Of a stretch of 64,000 nt of DNA, positions 23,570 to 32,656 are shown piece by piece. The position numbers and the translations under genes were made by a program. Source of the stretch: Chthonomonas sp. UBA1950. Its GTDB lineage: Bacteria > Armatimonadota > Fimbriimonadia > Fimbriimonadales > Fimbriimonadaceae. Every line of letters starts with the position of its first letter. The stretch's first letter is position 1. The notes below the pieces were generated by a model that searched no databases, was not told the DNA's origin, and saw nothing but the letters and a program-made list of their open reading frames with translations. The stretch is from the NCBI GenBank assembly GCA_002336105.1, contig DDEQ01000044.1:6894-70893 (forward strand), in the 5' to 3' direction.

Positions 23570-25699
23570 ATGCGGGCTGTTGTTCAATTTCTAATTCTCT
23601 GCCTCGTATTCCTTTCCGCTACAGTGAGAGCGGAACAAGGCTACGCACAGCTAAAGGCTTATCCGCTAGTTAGTGTTGCAGACGGTCGTAGCACTGTCAC
23701 AATCACCGCAACCGTTGTAGATAGCAAGGGAAAGAGATTAGACGGTGTCGACGTTCTCTTCGATACCACCCTCGGAAGCTTTAGAGAATCCACCGTTACA
23801 ACAGTTAACGGAACTGCCCTAGCGGTTTTAGTCGCTGGTGGAATCCCAGGAACAGCCAAGATCACGGTGACCCCGGTTGGTGGAAGTCCGACGACACTGT
23901 CTTACGACTTTGTTGCCAGTAGAAAAGAGCTCGACAGTGCTAGAGAATACGTCGAGGTTTTTTCACCGAAGAAAATTGAGTACACCCTCGACAATAAAGT
24001 GATTGAGGCATCTGCGGCTGATAAAGGTGTCACCGTTGCCTATCGAGACGTTGTCATCACTGCCGAGGATATCCAGTACGATATCAACACCTTTATGGTG
24101 CGTGCGCGTCATGCGCAATTGAAAATCGGTAGGAACGAGCCGAGGAACTACTACGAACTGTGCTTTTGGCTAAAAGAGCGGCATGGTTATGGAACAACAA
24201 CCTACCGGTCGACTTACGGACAAATTCCCGTACTAGTTGGGCGCGAGCTTGTGTTTCGAAGCCTCGACGAAAATGGAAAGATCGTCCCTGCCTATGAAAA
24301 AGAGAAGTTTGGTGTCGTTGAGATATTCCGAGATCGGATTCGCCCTCCGCGTTCGGCGGTCGACCAAGACCTTTTTGAGTTTAAGGAATACCTTGATCGT
24401 ACTTCATCCATTGCGGCAGAACGAGCAGTAGTCTTTCCGCAAAGAGGAATTCAGTTTCAACGGGCTGAGATCTACGTTGGTGAGGCGAAGGTTATCAAGC
24501 TCTCGCTCTATGAATTGAACTTTGCAGAGGCTCACACGCCGCTGATTACGGAGTCTCTTCTCAATATTAACGATAATCAGATTGCTCTGAATTATCCGCA
24601 CTATTTGTCATTAAAGCCCGGTGGATCGAGCTTGCTGAGGTTCCGTACGGGCGAGCGCTATGGTCGATCCTATGGCGCGAACAATGGCGCTTTTCTAGAC
24701 TATGAGCTCAATTGGAGCAAGGGTGATGACGTTGATGGTAATTTCACCATTACGGGGCTCGCTCGAAGCGACTGGGGTATTTCAGCTCGGCACTTCATGA
24801 GGCTTGATCCTCAAACGACGACTTCATTTAGCGTAGATTCACCCAGTCACAATGGTCTTGTTGGCTACGGAAGTCTCGGACACCAGTTCGTTGGGTTTCA
24901 GATGAATCTGAGCGGTACGATGTCTCGCACTTGGCAGGGATTCAAGAATGACACAAGGGATTTGAGTCTATCTCTGGAGAAAGATCCGATAAAGGTTGGA
25001 AAACTCCCCATCACGTTCACATATGGCGCAAATGTTCGCGATAACACTCAAACAACAGCAGTGCCGATCTACGATGATGCAACGAGTACATGGTCGGAAA
25101 CCACCCAAACGAAGAATCAGCAAGGTGCAGGGTTATCTCTAAGGTTTCAAACTGAAAGACTGAACATGTCTCGGTCGACCACATTTTCGGCCTCAACATA
25201 CTTCAATCAGTTATGGAGTAGCGTTCAAACGATCCCGCTTGAGGTTCGAACAAATCTATACATCACCAATCGCTTTAGTAGGGCGTTTAACCTGACTACA
25301 ACCTATGGATTTGTGAAGGGGGGGTTCGCTGACACTCTCGGAAATCATCGAATCTCTTTTCAGGCTTCCTACGAATTCGGCAACTTCACAACAAGATTGA
25401 TGAACAGTCAAACGATTGATCGGTGGCTTAACAAGAGTTATGCCGGCAACAGTCAATCGAGCATATTCGGAGATACTTCCTACCGATTCAATGATAAGTT
25501 TAGGGTGCTTTATATGCACACCTTCAATCAGTCTCGCGTGCAAGGTGTGGGTCTCGATGGGCTTTCATACTATCGAGACTATGATTTTCTAGACTATTCA
25601 TTTGCCCTGGGCTACAAGGTCGGTTGGCGTGAAGTTGGCTTGACTTGGTCAAACCAAACCAAGAGAATTGGTATTCAGCTGTTGGGGACGAGCTTCTGA
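23570..25699 (+). CDS. Outer-membrane beta-barrel protein with Ig-like and OstA/LptA-like domains
   Basis: The chosen start, ATG 23570, gives a good signal peptide (MRAVVQFLILCLVFLSATVRA). The frame extends to TTG 23516, but that would run through the terminator. Residues 25-120 are a bacterial Ig-like (invasin type, Big_1) domain: DGRSTVTITATVVDSKGK and GSFRESTVTTVNGTA. Next comes an OstA/LptA-like strand pattern (DKGVTVAYRDVVITAEDIQY). The C-terminal half consists of alternating strands with many aromatic residues, typical of an outer-membrane barrel, and the last residue is Phe, the usual barrel end signal. It may be an LptD-like protein or another barrel exporter. The Ig domain in front is unusual for LptD. 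Confidence 0.72.
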   Translation: MRAVVQFLILCLVFLSATVRAEQGYAQLKAYPLVSVADGRSTVTITATVVDSKGKRLDGVDVLFDTTLGSFRESTVTTVNGTALAVLVAGGIPGTAKITVTPVGGSPTTLSYDFVASRKELDSAREYVEVFSPKKIEYTLDNKVIEASAADKGVTVAYRDVVITAEDIQYDINTFMVRARHAQLKIGRNEPRNYYELCFWLKERHGYGTTTYRSTYGQIPVLVGRELVFRSLDENGKIVPAYEKEKFGVVEIFRDRIRPPRSAVDQDLFEFKEYLDRTSSIAAERAVVFPQRGIQFQRAEIYVGEAKVIKLSLYELNFAEAHTPLITESLLNINDNQIALNYPHYLSLKPGGSSLLRFRTGERYGRSYGANNGAFLDYELNWSKGDDVDGNFTITGLARSDWGISARHFMRLDPQTTTSFSVDSPSHNGLVGYGSLGHQFVGFQMNLSGTMSRTWQGFKNDTRDLSLSLEKDPIKVGKLPITFTYGANVRDNTQTTAVPIYDDATSTWSETTQTKNQQGAGLSLRFQTERLNMSRSTTFSASTYFNQLWSSVQTIPLEVRTNLYITNRFSRAFNLTTTYGFVKGGFADTLGNHRISFQASYEFGNFTTRLMNSQTIDRWLNKSYAGNSQSSIFGDTSYRFNDKFRVLYMHTFNQSRVQGVGLDGLSYYRDYDFLDYSFALGYKVGWREVGLTWSNQTKRIGIQLLGTSF

Positions 25700-27510
25700 T
25701 TGCGGGCCGGCTCATCGCGGCACTTTGCGGAGTGTTTGTGGTGTCGGTTGCAATTGCGCAACCTTTCGGACGATTCGGATATCAAGCGGCTCCGACTGCC
25801 CCAAGATTTGTCTTTGAGTCAAAGGGATTTCGGAGCCAGCATCCTAGTGCCGATCTTCTAAAGTTCGAAATTCCTGTTAATGCCTTTAAGGCAAGTCTCA
25901 CTACAGATATTGTTCAGACCTGGCAGTGCAATGCAAGAGAGTGGTGCCCTTCAAAAATCCGAACCAATTTACTGAGTCCCGGCTTCGAGTTGTTCTGCCA
26001 CCAAGGGCTTCGTCTAAAGTTGTCATGTAGCAGCAGCCCGTACTTGTCTTGGTTTGAAGGTTCGGTTCGAGCCGGTATTCCAACACCTGCAGTATCTTGG
26101 TGCGTTCTGTCCTTTCGTGATGCCCAGCCGCCACTCATTTTTGGATTTTTGGGTGGAAAAGGAAGCATGGTTATCAAGGGAAGCGCTGGTGACTTTTCAG
26201 TTGAGACCAACTCGAACTACGTTGGCTGGATTAGGGTTGGGCTTCCAGAAGGGTTGAATCCGGACGCAGCTAACACGGCTGCCGCCCTAGGAAAGCTGAG
26301 TCAGAAGGCAAAAGACGGTGAAGAAGTTTGGACCCGGACTTCTCCAGCATTACTGAAATCTGAAATTGAGGACACTGACACTGGAGTCGATGTCACCTAT
26401 ACGTTCGACTCTAGTCAGGTCTTGATGCCAGAACCCTTAACTCTGGCGGAAGGAGGCGGATACCTTCTTAAAATTCGATCCCCACACCATCCTGCGCCTT
26501 GGCAAGATGATGAATCGCCTCAAGAGCTAACCGACGGGAATGAGCTCAAGGTCCATTTTCCGATGGAGCGGCCTTTAATAGGGCGAGCGATTGGTATCGG
26601 AAGTTCGGGGCAAGAACCACTTTCTAGCGTTTCCTATCTTGATCTTTCTGGTGTTGTTGCTTTGGGTTGCGAAAATCTTCTTGCAACCAGAGACGCACAA
26701 ACTGCGACTTTGTGTGAAACGACGATGACGGAATATCTGAACCAGGTTCCATATCATCGAGAGCCACTAACTGCGCAACTATTACCATTTAGCTCGAATG
26801 GAAATGGATTGGATCTATGTGCTTCGCAGGCATTTCTGATGCAGTGCATTTCGACTGCAAAAGGAAATCAAGATCAGAACTCTCTCCTCACTTCGCTGTC
26901 TACCAGGCTTGACTGGGCGACATGGCGATATGTTGGAGTACTTGACAAAATTTCTGATCGGGCGCTTGCTTTAGGTTCGGCTGCTGCTGCAATGTCAACG
27001 GACAAGACTCATCGATTAAATGGAGCTAGAATGATGGCTGGTCTATCTGCCCAGTACGGTTTGGTGCATTGGCGTGCAAAGCATGGCAAAACCGATACTG
27101 AAAGAACGGTTTACGAGCCCTTGAAGGGGCTTAGAAATTCGCTTTTCAGAGTGGAAGGGTATGAGAAGACATCTTCTGACTTTGACCGACTTTTACTCAG
27201 TCCAGTAAGAATCTTAAGCTCCGAGTCATTGACTCTCAAGCAAGAAGATCCATTCGTCATCGCCAGCTGGCCAACAATTGATGCCCGGTCGAGTGTGATG
27301 AATTTAATCGCTTCGAAAGATCTGAGCGTTACAATTCAGCACAACCTTAGAAAGGCTACCTTTGAGGTGAACGATAGTTCATTTGATATCAGCTACGCGG
27401 CGGCAGAGTCCGGAACTTGCGCCGTTTTTTGGAATTGGCCCAAACTTAAACTACCTAAGGTTGTTCCTGTGCCGGCATATTCCGACAACCCGACCATTGC
27501 ACATTCATGA
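25696..27510 (+). CDS. Exported protein of unknown function
   Basis: The frame is open from TTG 25645, but a signal peptide (IAGRLIAALCGVFVVSVAIA, then QP) begins just after the upstream stop. CTG 25696 overlaps that TGA and has GGGGACGAG before it, so it is the preferred start; the TTG at 25645 would put a polar segment in front. The mature protein of about 580 residues has an N-terminal beta-rich part and a C-terminal helical part (region around LDWATWRYVGVLDKISDRAL and LNGARMMAGLSAQYGLVHWR) that could be an alpha/alpha barrel. No family was recognised. It is coupled to the barrel gene upstream and to the phosphatase gene downstream (ATGA overlap). Confidence 0.65.
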   Translation: MIAGRLIAALCGVFVVSVAIAQPFGRFGYQAAPTAPRFVFESKGFRSQHPSADLLKFEIPVNAFKASLTTDIVQTWQCNAREWCPSKIRTNLLSPGFELFCHQGLRLKLSCSSSPYLSWFEGSVRAGIPTPAVSWCVLSFRDAQPPLIFGFLGGKGSMVIKGSAGDFSVETNSNYVGWIRVGLPEGLNPDAANTAAALGKLSQKAKDGEEVWTRTSPALLKSEIEDTDTGVDVTYTFDSSQVLMPEPLTLAEGGGYLLKIRSPHHPAPWQDDESPQELTDGNELKVHFPMERPLIGRAIGIGSSGQEPLSSVSYLDLSGVVALGCENLLATRDAQTATLCETTMTEYLNQVPYHREPLTAQLLPFSSNGNGLDLCASQAFLMQCISTAKGNQDQNSLLTSLSTRLDWATWRYVGVLDKISDRALALGSAAAAMSTDKTHRLNGARMMAGLSAQYGLVHWRAKHGKTDTERTVYEPLKGLRNSLFRVEGYEKTSSDFDRLLLSPVRILSSESLTLKQEDPFVIASWPTIDARSSVMNLIASKDLSVTIQHNLRKATFEVNDSSFDISYAAAESGTCAVFWNWPKLKLPKVVPVPAYSDNPTIAHS

Positions 27511-27965
27511 GAGTTCTATTTGTCTGTTTAGGAAATATCTGTCGGAGTCCAATGGCAGAGGCCGTATTCTTCCAGATGGTCGCCGAGGCGAATCTGAGTG
27601 ATCGAATTGAGATCGATAGTGCTGGCACCGGGAATTGGCATGAGGGTGAGCCGCCCGACCGAAGAACCATCTCGACGCTAAAAAAGCACGGCATTGAATG
27701 GCGCACAAAGGCAAGGCAAGTTAGGGCGTCGGATCTGGCAGGGTGGGATTATGTTGTTCCGATGGATCATAGCAATGAACGCGATTTGCTTCAACTTGGC
27801 TACCCGGCAGAGAAAGTACACCTCATGATGTCTTTCGATTCAGAAGCGACAAGCGACGAAGTGCCAGATCCATATTACGGATCGATTTCTGACTTTGAAT
27901 ATGTTTACGAAATCCTCCAACCAGCTTGCTCTGGTTTATTGGAAGAGATCAAACTACACCTCTGA
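27507..27965 (+). CDS. Low-molecular-weight protein-tyrosine-phosphatase
   Basis: The 152-residue protein is the usual length. The active-site loop C-x5-R is near the start (CLGNICRSPMAEAVF, Cys7 and Arg13), and the general acid lies in DPYYG (Asp near residue 120), so both key elements are present. Enzymes of this type remove phosphate from tyrosine residues, and in bacteria often act on kinases controlling capsule or exopolysaccharide export. Its ATG overlaps the stop of the exported protein before it (ATGA). Its 3' end overlaps the convergent MFS gene by 12 bases. Confidence 0.93.
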   Translation: MRVLFVCLGNICRSPMAEAVFFQMVAEANLSDRIEIDSAGTGNWHEGEPPDRRTISTLKKHGIEWRTKARQVRASDLAGWDYVVPMDHSNERDLLQLGYPAEKVHLMMSFDSEATSDEVPDPYYGSISDFEYVYEILQPACSGLLEEIKLHL

Positions 27966-29126
27966 GGCGACGCCGCTAGGTAGGTAACGAGTTGCGACAA
28001 GGGAAATGATCGCGATAAAAACTCCGACCCAAAATGGATACTGATAGTTTCCGGTCTTCATCCACAGCAGAGCGCCAAAGTAAGGCACTGTGACTGCTGC
28101 AATATGATTCATGGTCGTTCCCATTGCGATACACGGCGTGAGTTCACCCTTTCGGACAATTCGATTCAGGTAGGTCGTGAAGCCAATTCCAAAAGTGAAA
28201 AGGATGTTGTCGATAAGGAACAAAGCAACCAATGCCCAAGCGGTTTGTAAGGTCGCATAGCCTAGAAAAACGACGATTAGGCCAATGGCATAGAGCGTGA
28301 GCGGCTCTCGTTCTCCCCTTTTATCAAGAATCTTGCCCATCCTTGGGGCGGTGATCGCGATCAGTATAGCGTTGACAAACTGAATCAGCACCATTGTCTG
28401 CAACGGCATTTTGTAGACGATGATCAGGGCAAACGACGCGAAGATGGAGAAGATTTGCCGCCTGCATCCTTCTAGAAAGGTGAGGAGATAGAACAGGCCG
28501 TATTCCCGCCGAAAGATGAGTCTTTGACGTGAACCATGCTCGGCATGGGTCGAGAGCAATAGCGCGTAGATGCCAGCGATGACAATGGCGATTCCGCCGA
28601 GTATGAAATACGCCTTGTATGCTCCTGGGAACAGTCGAGTCAGAAGATACGTGGTTCCGAGCCCGACTATGGTAGCTACAGCGCCGATGCCGGACATTCT
28701 GCCAAGGTGTCGACCGCCTTCTTTGCCCTTGGAGAGAGCTAGCGTGATCGAACCTTGCACTGTCGCCCAAAGGTGAAAGCCAATGGACCAAAAGACCGTG
28801 ACGGTGATCAATGGATTGAGGTGGTCGAAGTATCCCGTGACACCTATACCGATACCGCCGAGGATCAGGCCGATTGCTGCTACTTTGGATTCAGCGAGTG
28901 CAACCAGAGTGCCTGCCATTAGCGCGGCAAGTAAGCCAGGGATTTCGCGAATCGCTTCGAGCTTTCCAAGGTCAAGCGCAGATGCTTGGAGCACATCGCG
29001 CAAGTAGTTCTGAAACGGTCCGCTATAGACTGAAAAGCCAAACGAAAACAGAAACGTCAGAATCGCAAAATAGCGCCAATCCCTGCGCAAGGTTTCGATC
29101 TGTAATGGAGTTAACTCGTCTGACAT
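27954..29126 (-). CDS. Major facilitator superfamily transporter
   Basis: The 390-residue protein is predicted to have about 12 membrane helices in two halves. The N-terminal half holds a SVYSGPFQNYLRDVL loop and the central part a charged loop (STHAEHGSRQRLIFRREYG). The loop after helix 8 carries RMGKILDKRGERE, like the conserved D-R-x-G-R-R loop of MFS proteins. The substrate cannot be told from sequence. Its ATG lies inside the 3' end of lpxB (16-base overlap), so the two are probably co-transcribed and translationally coupled. Confidence 0.85.
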   Translation of the reverse strand: MSDELTPLQIETLRRDWRYFAILTFLFSFGFSVYSGPFQNYLRDVLQASALDLGKLEAIREIPGLLAALMAGTLVALAESKVAAIGLILGGIGIGVTGYFDHLNPLITVTVFWSIGFHLWATVQGSITLALSKGKEGGRHLGRMSGIGAVATIVGLGTTYLLTRLFPGAYKAYFILGGIAIVIAGIYALLLSTHAEHGSRQRLIFRREYGLFYLLTFLEGCRRQIFSIFASFALIIVYKMPLQTMVLIQFVNAILIAITAPRMGKILDKRGEREPLTLYAIGLIVVFLGYATLQTAWALVALFLIDNILFTFGIGFTTYLNRIVRKGELTPCIAMGTTMNHIAAVTVPYFGALLWMKTGNYQYPFWVGVFIAIISLVATRYLPSGVASEV

Positions 29127-30508
29127 TGGTTTTCACATCCCGATTTGGCGATATCAGTCAGCATATCGAGAGCTAACTCGGCAGTTTTCGTAATCGCATC
29201 GCTCGGGCCTAGTAATGAGTCCAGCTCGTGAAAATCAGAAAGCTGATGCTCCCGCTCTTGGCCGTCTTGGAGAAGATTCTCGATTAGTTGGCGAATCTTT
29301 TCTGGTGACGCTTCTTCTTGAACCAACTCAGGAATGGAAGGTCGATCAAGAATGATGTTCGGCAGGGCAATAAACTTTGGCCGCTTAATGTTGAGCAGTT
29401 TAGCTTCTCTTTGCATGCCCTCGGTAAGTCGATACACTACGACCATCGGGCATTCGCACAGCGCGGCTTCGAGGGTGGCTGTACCACTGCAGACAACCGC
29501 TGCCCGAGCGCCCCGAAGCACGAAACCGGTATCTCCCACGACAAAAGAGTCGTCATTTCGGCCCGAAAGTCGATTCCAAGTCTCCCTAAACTCAGATTCG
29601 ACTTCGGTTGGGGCAAGGGCAAAAACGCACTTTCTGTCAATGCTCCTTAAAGCTTCAGCAAGCACAGGAAGGTTTGCTTCGATTTCGTGTTTTCGACTAC
29701 CCGGCAAAACCGCAATTGTCGTCTTCACTTCCGGATTACACTTCGCGCCTTCGACGAGCTGTTTGATCGGATGTCCAAACCAGTAGGCATCGGCTCCTAT
29801 TTTGTTTAGTATTTCTGCCGACCACTCAAAGGGAGTTACTATCTTGTCGGCAATTTGCGGAAGATCTGCGCCTTGTCGATCTCGTCTCCATGATCCTGGG
29901 GGCACGAAGTACAACACCTTCCAGCCCTTGTTTTTTGCATGTCTGGCTAAACGGATGTTGGCGTACCCGAAGTCAATCGGGATGAAGAGGCCAGGAGACT
30001 TTGTTGAAAGAGAAGCTTTGGCGCTGTAGTAGCCCGTAAACACTTTCGGAACCGTTCTTAGAGCCTGCACGATGCTGATCGCCCCCCATCGAGAGGAGTC
30101 AGCGACTAGCTTCACACCTGCTATCTTGGATTTCTGACCACCGACCCCCGAGAACATGAAAGGCGAAGGATTGTCCTCAGAAACATGAAGTCGCTTAACG
30201 GTTTGGACGATGTCGTTATTGACCTTCCATGTCGAGATTTCGTCATCTGGGATCTTGATTTTGAACTTGTCCTCGAGCGCCATGATGAACTCGATGTCTT
30301 CGCTGCCGAAATCCCAAGTGTCCGTTATTGAAGCGTTGGGATCAATAAATTCTTTGAGTCGGGAAATACCTTCCTCTTTGGCTACTTCCCATATCATCTG
30401 TTCTAGTTGCTGAGCAGGAAGTGCTTGGCTGAGTCTTCGAATCTCCGTTACGAGTCGAGCCGCATAGGCGTCTCCAGATGCTTCGCCAGCAGAAAGAAAG
30501 ATTTTCAT
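29111..30508 (-). CDS. lpxB: Lipid-A-disaccharide synthase with an internal acyl-carrier-protein-like insert
   Basis: LpxB joins UDP-2,3-diacylglucosamine and lipid X to form the lipid A disaccharide at the inner membrane. The N-terminus MKIFLSAGEASGDAYAARLV matches the family, as do FSGVGGQKSKIAGVKLV, YFVPPGSWRRDRQ, PFEWSAEIL, VLPGSRKHEIEANLPVL and SGTATLEAALCECPMVVVYR. The total of 465 residues is about 80 longer than E. coli LpxB (382). The extra residues, about 30-112, lie between the first helix and the FSGVGG strand and look like an acyl carrier protein: NASITDTWDFGSEDIEF, then IMALEDKFKIKIPDDE. The usual D-S-L at the phosphopantetheine site is not kept; the nearest Ser is in F-G-S-E-D. 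Confidence 0.9.
   Translation of the reverse strand: MKIFLSAGEASGDAYAARLVTEIRRLSQALPAQQLEQMIWEVAKEEGISRLKEFIDPNASITDTWDFGSEDIEFIMALEDKFKIKIPDDEISTWKVNNDIVQTVKRLHVSEDNPSPFMFSGVGGQKSKIAGVKLVADSSRWGAISIVQALRTVPKVFTGYYSAKASLSTKSPGLFIPIDFGYANIRLARHAKNKGWKVLYFVPPGSWRRDRQGADLPQIADKIVTPFEWSAEILNKIGADAYWFGHPIKQLVEGAKCNPEVKTTIAVLPGSRKHEIEANLPVLAEALRSIDRKCVFALAPTEVESEFRETWNRLSGRNDDSFVVGDTGFVLRGARAAVVCSGTATLEAALCECPMVVVYRLTEGMQREAKLLNIKRPKFIALPNIILDRPSIPELVQEEASPEKIRQLIENLLQDGQEREHQLSDFHELDSLLGPSDAITKTAELALDMLTDIAKSGCENQCQTS
30173..30421 (-). other. ACP-like domain coding segment inserted within lpxB
   Basis: Codes for about 83 residues between the first helix and the second strand of LpxB. The part NASITDTWDFGS followed by EDIEFIMALEDKFKIKIPDDE parallels E. 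coli AcpP NASFVEDLGADSLD followed by [20 protein letters not shown], with one residue fewer. A last helix (VNNDIVQTVKRL) matches ACP helix IV. The reading frame is continuous on both sides. Confidence 0.75.
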
Positions 30509-30642
30509 AGACTTACAATCCCGGAGCTTCCATTTGGCAATCGAACAGCGACTCTATCCGGTTTGGACAACGATATTATGGCGACTTGGATCTTCGATAA
30601 ATGATGTCGAAGAACGAAGGCTAGTTCTGTCGAGAAGAGAAA

Positions 30643-30671
30643 AGCCCCATGCCGGTGGTCGGCATGGGGCT
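30643..30671 (-). terminator. Rho-independent terminator of the PpiC-like gene
   Basis: A perfect 12-bp stem, AGCCCCATGCCG with CGGCATGGGGCT, and a five-base loop. On the minus strand it is followed by TTTTCTCTTCTC. It lies 22 bases after the stop of the gene at 30693. Confidence 0.85.
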
Positions 30672-30692
30672 CTCGGTGTCTGGACCAGAGAA

Positions 30693-32426
30693 CTACTTCT
30701 TCGGTGCTGGTGACGTTGGCTTTACGGCGTCTTTTGCCTTTTGAGCTTCCATTGCCTTCTTAGCCTCTTCTTCTAGCTTCTTCTGTTCAGCTTCTTGGGC
30801 AACCTTTGCAGTGTCATAGGTTTCCTTGTCTTTCTTCCACTGGTTCTGGATGCTGTCCAGATCTTTCAGAGCTTCTTGTTTGACCAGGTTAGAGGAAACC
30901 AGCTTTAGAGCACGACCTTGGATCTCTCTGAATCGCTGTTCGCCAAGCACGTCAAACGATCCACCGTTTGTTCGGGCGGCATTGACGATCTGCTCCAGGG
31001 CTTCGGGACCTTTCTTTGCCGCGATATAGTCGTCGGCAAGCTGCATCTGAAGGTCAAAATCTGGAACGACATCGAGCAGACCAAGAATGATCGCCTGTTT
31101 GTCTGCCTCGAGGGATTTCTTATCGACTCCAGGTGACTCCATGAGTGCAGCAAAAGCTGCGTATCGTGCAATAGCTGCTGGCTTTGTATCGGCTGGATTT
31201 CCATCAGATACCGCAGACTTGGCGATATCTAGAACCTTCTTTAAGCTTGTAGTTGGATCAAGTTCGAGCTGAGCCATGTTAGCGAGCGTATAGAGTGCTT
31301 CGTATCCTTTACTCTTCCACTTCATCGTGCCATCCGACGAAGCTTTCTTGACCATGTCCAGCATTCGCTTGTTAAGTTCGGTGCGAACATAGGATGAAAC
31401 GTAGTTTGCTCTGTTCTTATCGAAGTCGGCGGGTACGTCAGCTTTCGTTCCGACTACCTTATAGATAAGGGCGCCTGTTCTCGTTGTTACAACGTCGCTC
31501 ACGTCGCCAACCTTCTTGCCCTCAAGACCTTGAAGGTCGAAAAGTTGAGCGAAAGAAGGACGAGCGCTCACAACTTTATCAGAAAGTTTCTGAGTCTTAG
31601 GGACGACCTCGTTGCTGTACTTGTTGATGGCTGCTTCAAAGGCTGTACCGGCTTTGATCTCAGCGAGTGCGGTATCGGCGAGTTGCTTGGGAGTTTCACC
31701 CTTTGGGCCGGGCTTCTCAAAAACAATTCGCTTAACCTGGTAGGTAGAAAATTGCGACTTAACGGCTGAGTCCGTTGTCGGGATTTCCTTCCTGATCTTA
31801 TTGACCAAGAATGATCCGGCGATGTCGCCGTAAGCCTTGTTCTTTACCATCTCGGTAACTTCAACGCTTTTCTTCTCTAACATTGAAGTCAGAGTTGACT
31901 GGTTGAGCTTGGTAAGGGCCGCGTCAATGTCTTTGATGGTCGCATTCTCGGGAACGAGCTTTTGTTGAAGAAGCTGTGCCTTAAACTGTTCGACGCTATC
32001 GTCGGTCATCTGTTTGATGACTTCTTTCGTAGAAGCATCATCGTATGTAACGCCAGATTTCTCGGCGAGATAGACATTTAAACCTTGATTGACTGCAAGA
32101 GCGACGCCAGAAATATTCGCTTGAACTACTTCACGAACGGTCAAAGCTCCGGGCGGTGTTGCTGCGTTCTGAGCTTTTTCCTGGCTAATCTTGTTAGTTT
32201 GCGCAGTTATCGAAGCATCGATCAGTGAATAGGGAACGGGAATGTTGCCAATCATCACCGCGGCATCAGCTTCTGCCTCTTTACTGCCAAGTGCGCCACC
32301 CATCGCAGAGCTGCGATTGCATTGGCTGAACATCGAAACGGCAAATACTGCGGCGCACCCGATCAAGATCATCGGTCCACATCCGCCTTTGCCAAAAATT
32401 ACACTTTGAAACTTTGAGATCGACAC
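30693..32426 (-). CDS. SurA/PpiC-like peptidyl-prolyl isomerase, membrane anchored
   Basis: The 577-residue protein has an N-terminal hydrophobic segment (PMILIGCAAVFAVSMF) that is probably a membrane anchor, followed by a long helical chaperone region. A parvulin-like region lies at about 225-330: VKRIVFEKPGPKGETPKQLAD, GTAFEAAINKYSNE and DVVTTRTGALIYKVVG. This order (anchor, SurA-type helices, rotamase) is typical of periplasmic foldases. The C-terminal part has helical repeats and ends in a Lys/Ala/Glu-rich tail (about 525-577), probably a coiled coil. It likely helps fold exported or outer-membrane proteins. The start is GTG 32426; no strong Shine-Dalgarno was seen. Confidence 0.75.
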   Translation of the reverse strand: MSISKFQSVIFGKGGCGPMILIGCAAVFAVSMFSQCNRSSAMGGALGSKEAEADAAVMIGNIPVPYSLIDASITAQTNKISQEKAQNAATPPGALTVREVVQANISGVALAVNQGLNVYLAEKSGVTYDDASTKEVIKQMTDDSVEQFKAQLLQQKLVPENATIKDIDAALTKLNQSTLTSMLEKKSVEVTEMVKNKAYGDIAGSFLVNKIRKEIPTTDSAVKSQFSTYQVKRIVFEKPGPKGETPKQLADTALAEIKAGTAFEAAINKYSNEVVPKTQKLSDKVVSARPSFAQLFDLQGLEGKKVGDVSDVVTTRTGALIYKVVGTKADVPADFDKNRANYVSSYVRTELNKRMLDMVKKASSDGTMKWKSKGYEALYTLANMAQLELDPTTSLKKVLDIAKSAVSDGNPADTKPAAIARYAAFAALMESPGVDKKSLEADKQAIILGLLDVVPDFDLQMQLADDYIAAKKGPEALEQIVNAARTNGGSFDVLGEQRFREIQGRALKLVSSNLVKQEALKDLDSIQNQWKKDKETYDTAKVAQEAEQKKLEEEAKKAMEAQKAKDAVKPTSPAPKK

Positions 32427-32587
32427 CTTTTCGGATTACCTCTAGCCACGTCACTGAGGAGACGTAGAACCTCTTAGTATGACACGGACAGACTTTTGGT
32501 TGAACTGGGGCTAGCAGACCTAAATAAGTTGGTGCATGACGGCGCAGATTTTAGGCAACATCCGCAAAAATAGTATAGATAGAGGTA

Positions 32588-32624
32588 TTGACTAGTAGAC
32601 GTAAAGGGCGTATACTATGTCTAC
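32588..32624 (+). promoter_or_regulatory. lexA promoter with overlapping inverted repeats
   Basis: TTGACT (32588-32593), a 17-base spacer and TATACT (32611-32616) make a near-consensus sigma-70 promoter. AGTAGAC (32594-32600) and GTCTAC (32619-32624) form an inverted repeat across the spacer and -10 box. ATAGTATA (32570-32577) and TATACTAT (32611-32618) form another. Either could be the LexA operator. No classic CGAAC-N4-GTTCG or CTGT-N8-ACAG box was found. Confidence 0.7.
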
Positions 32625-32656
32625 ACTTTTGGTCTTGCCAAGGTGATGTGAACAAT

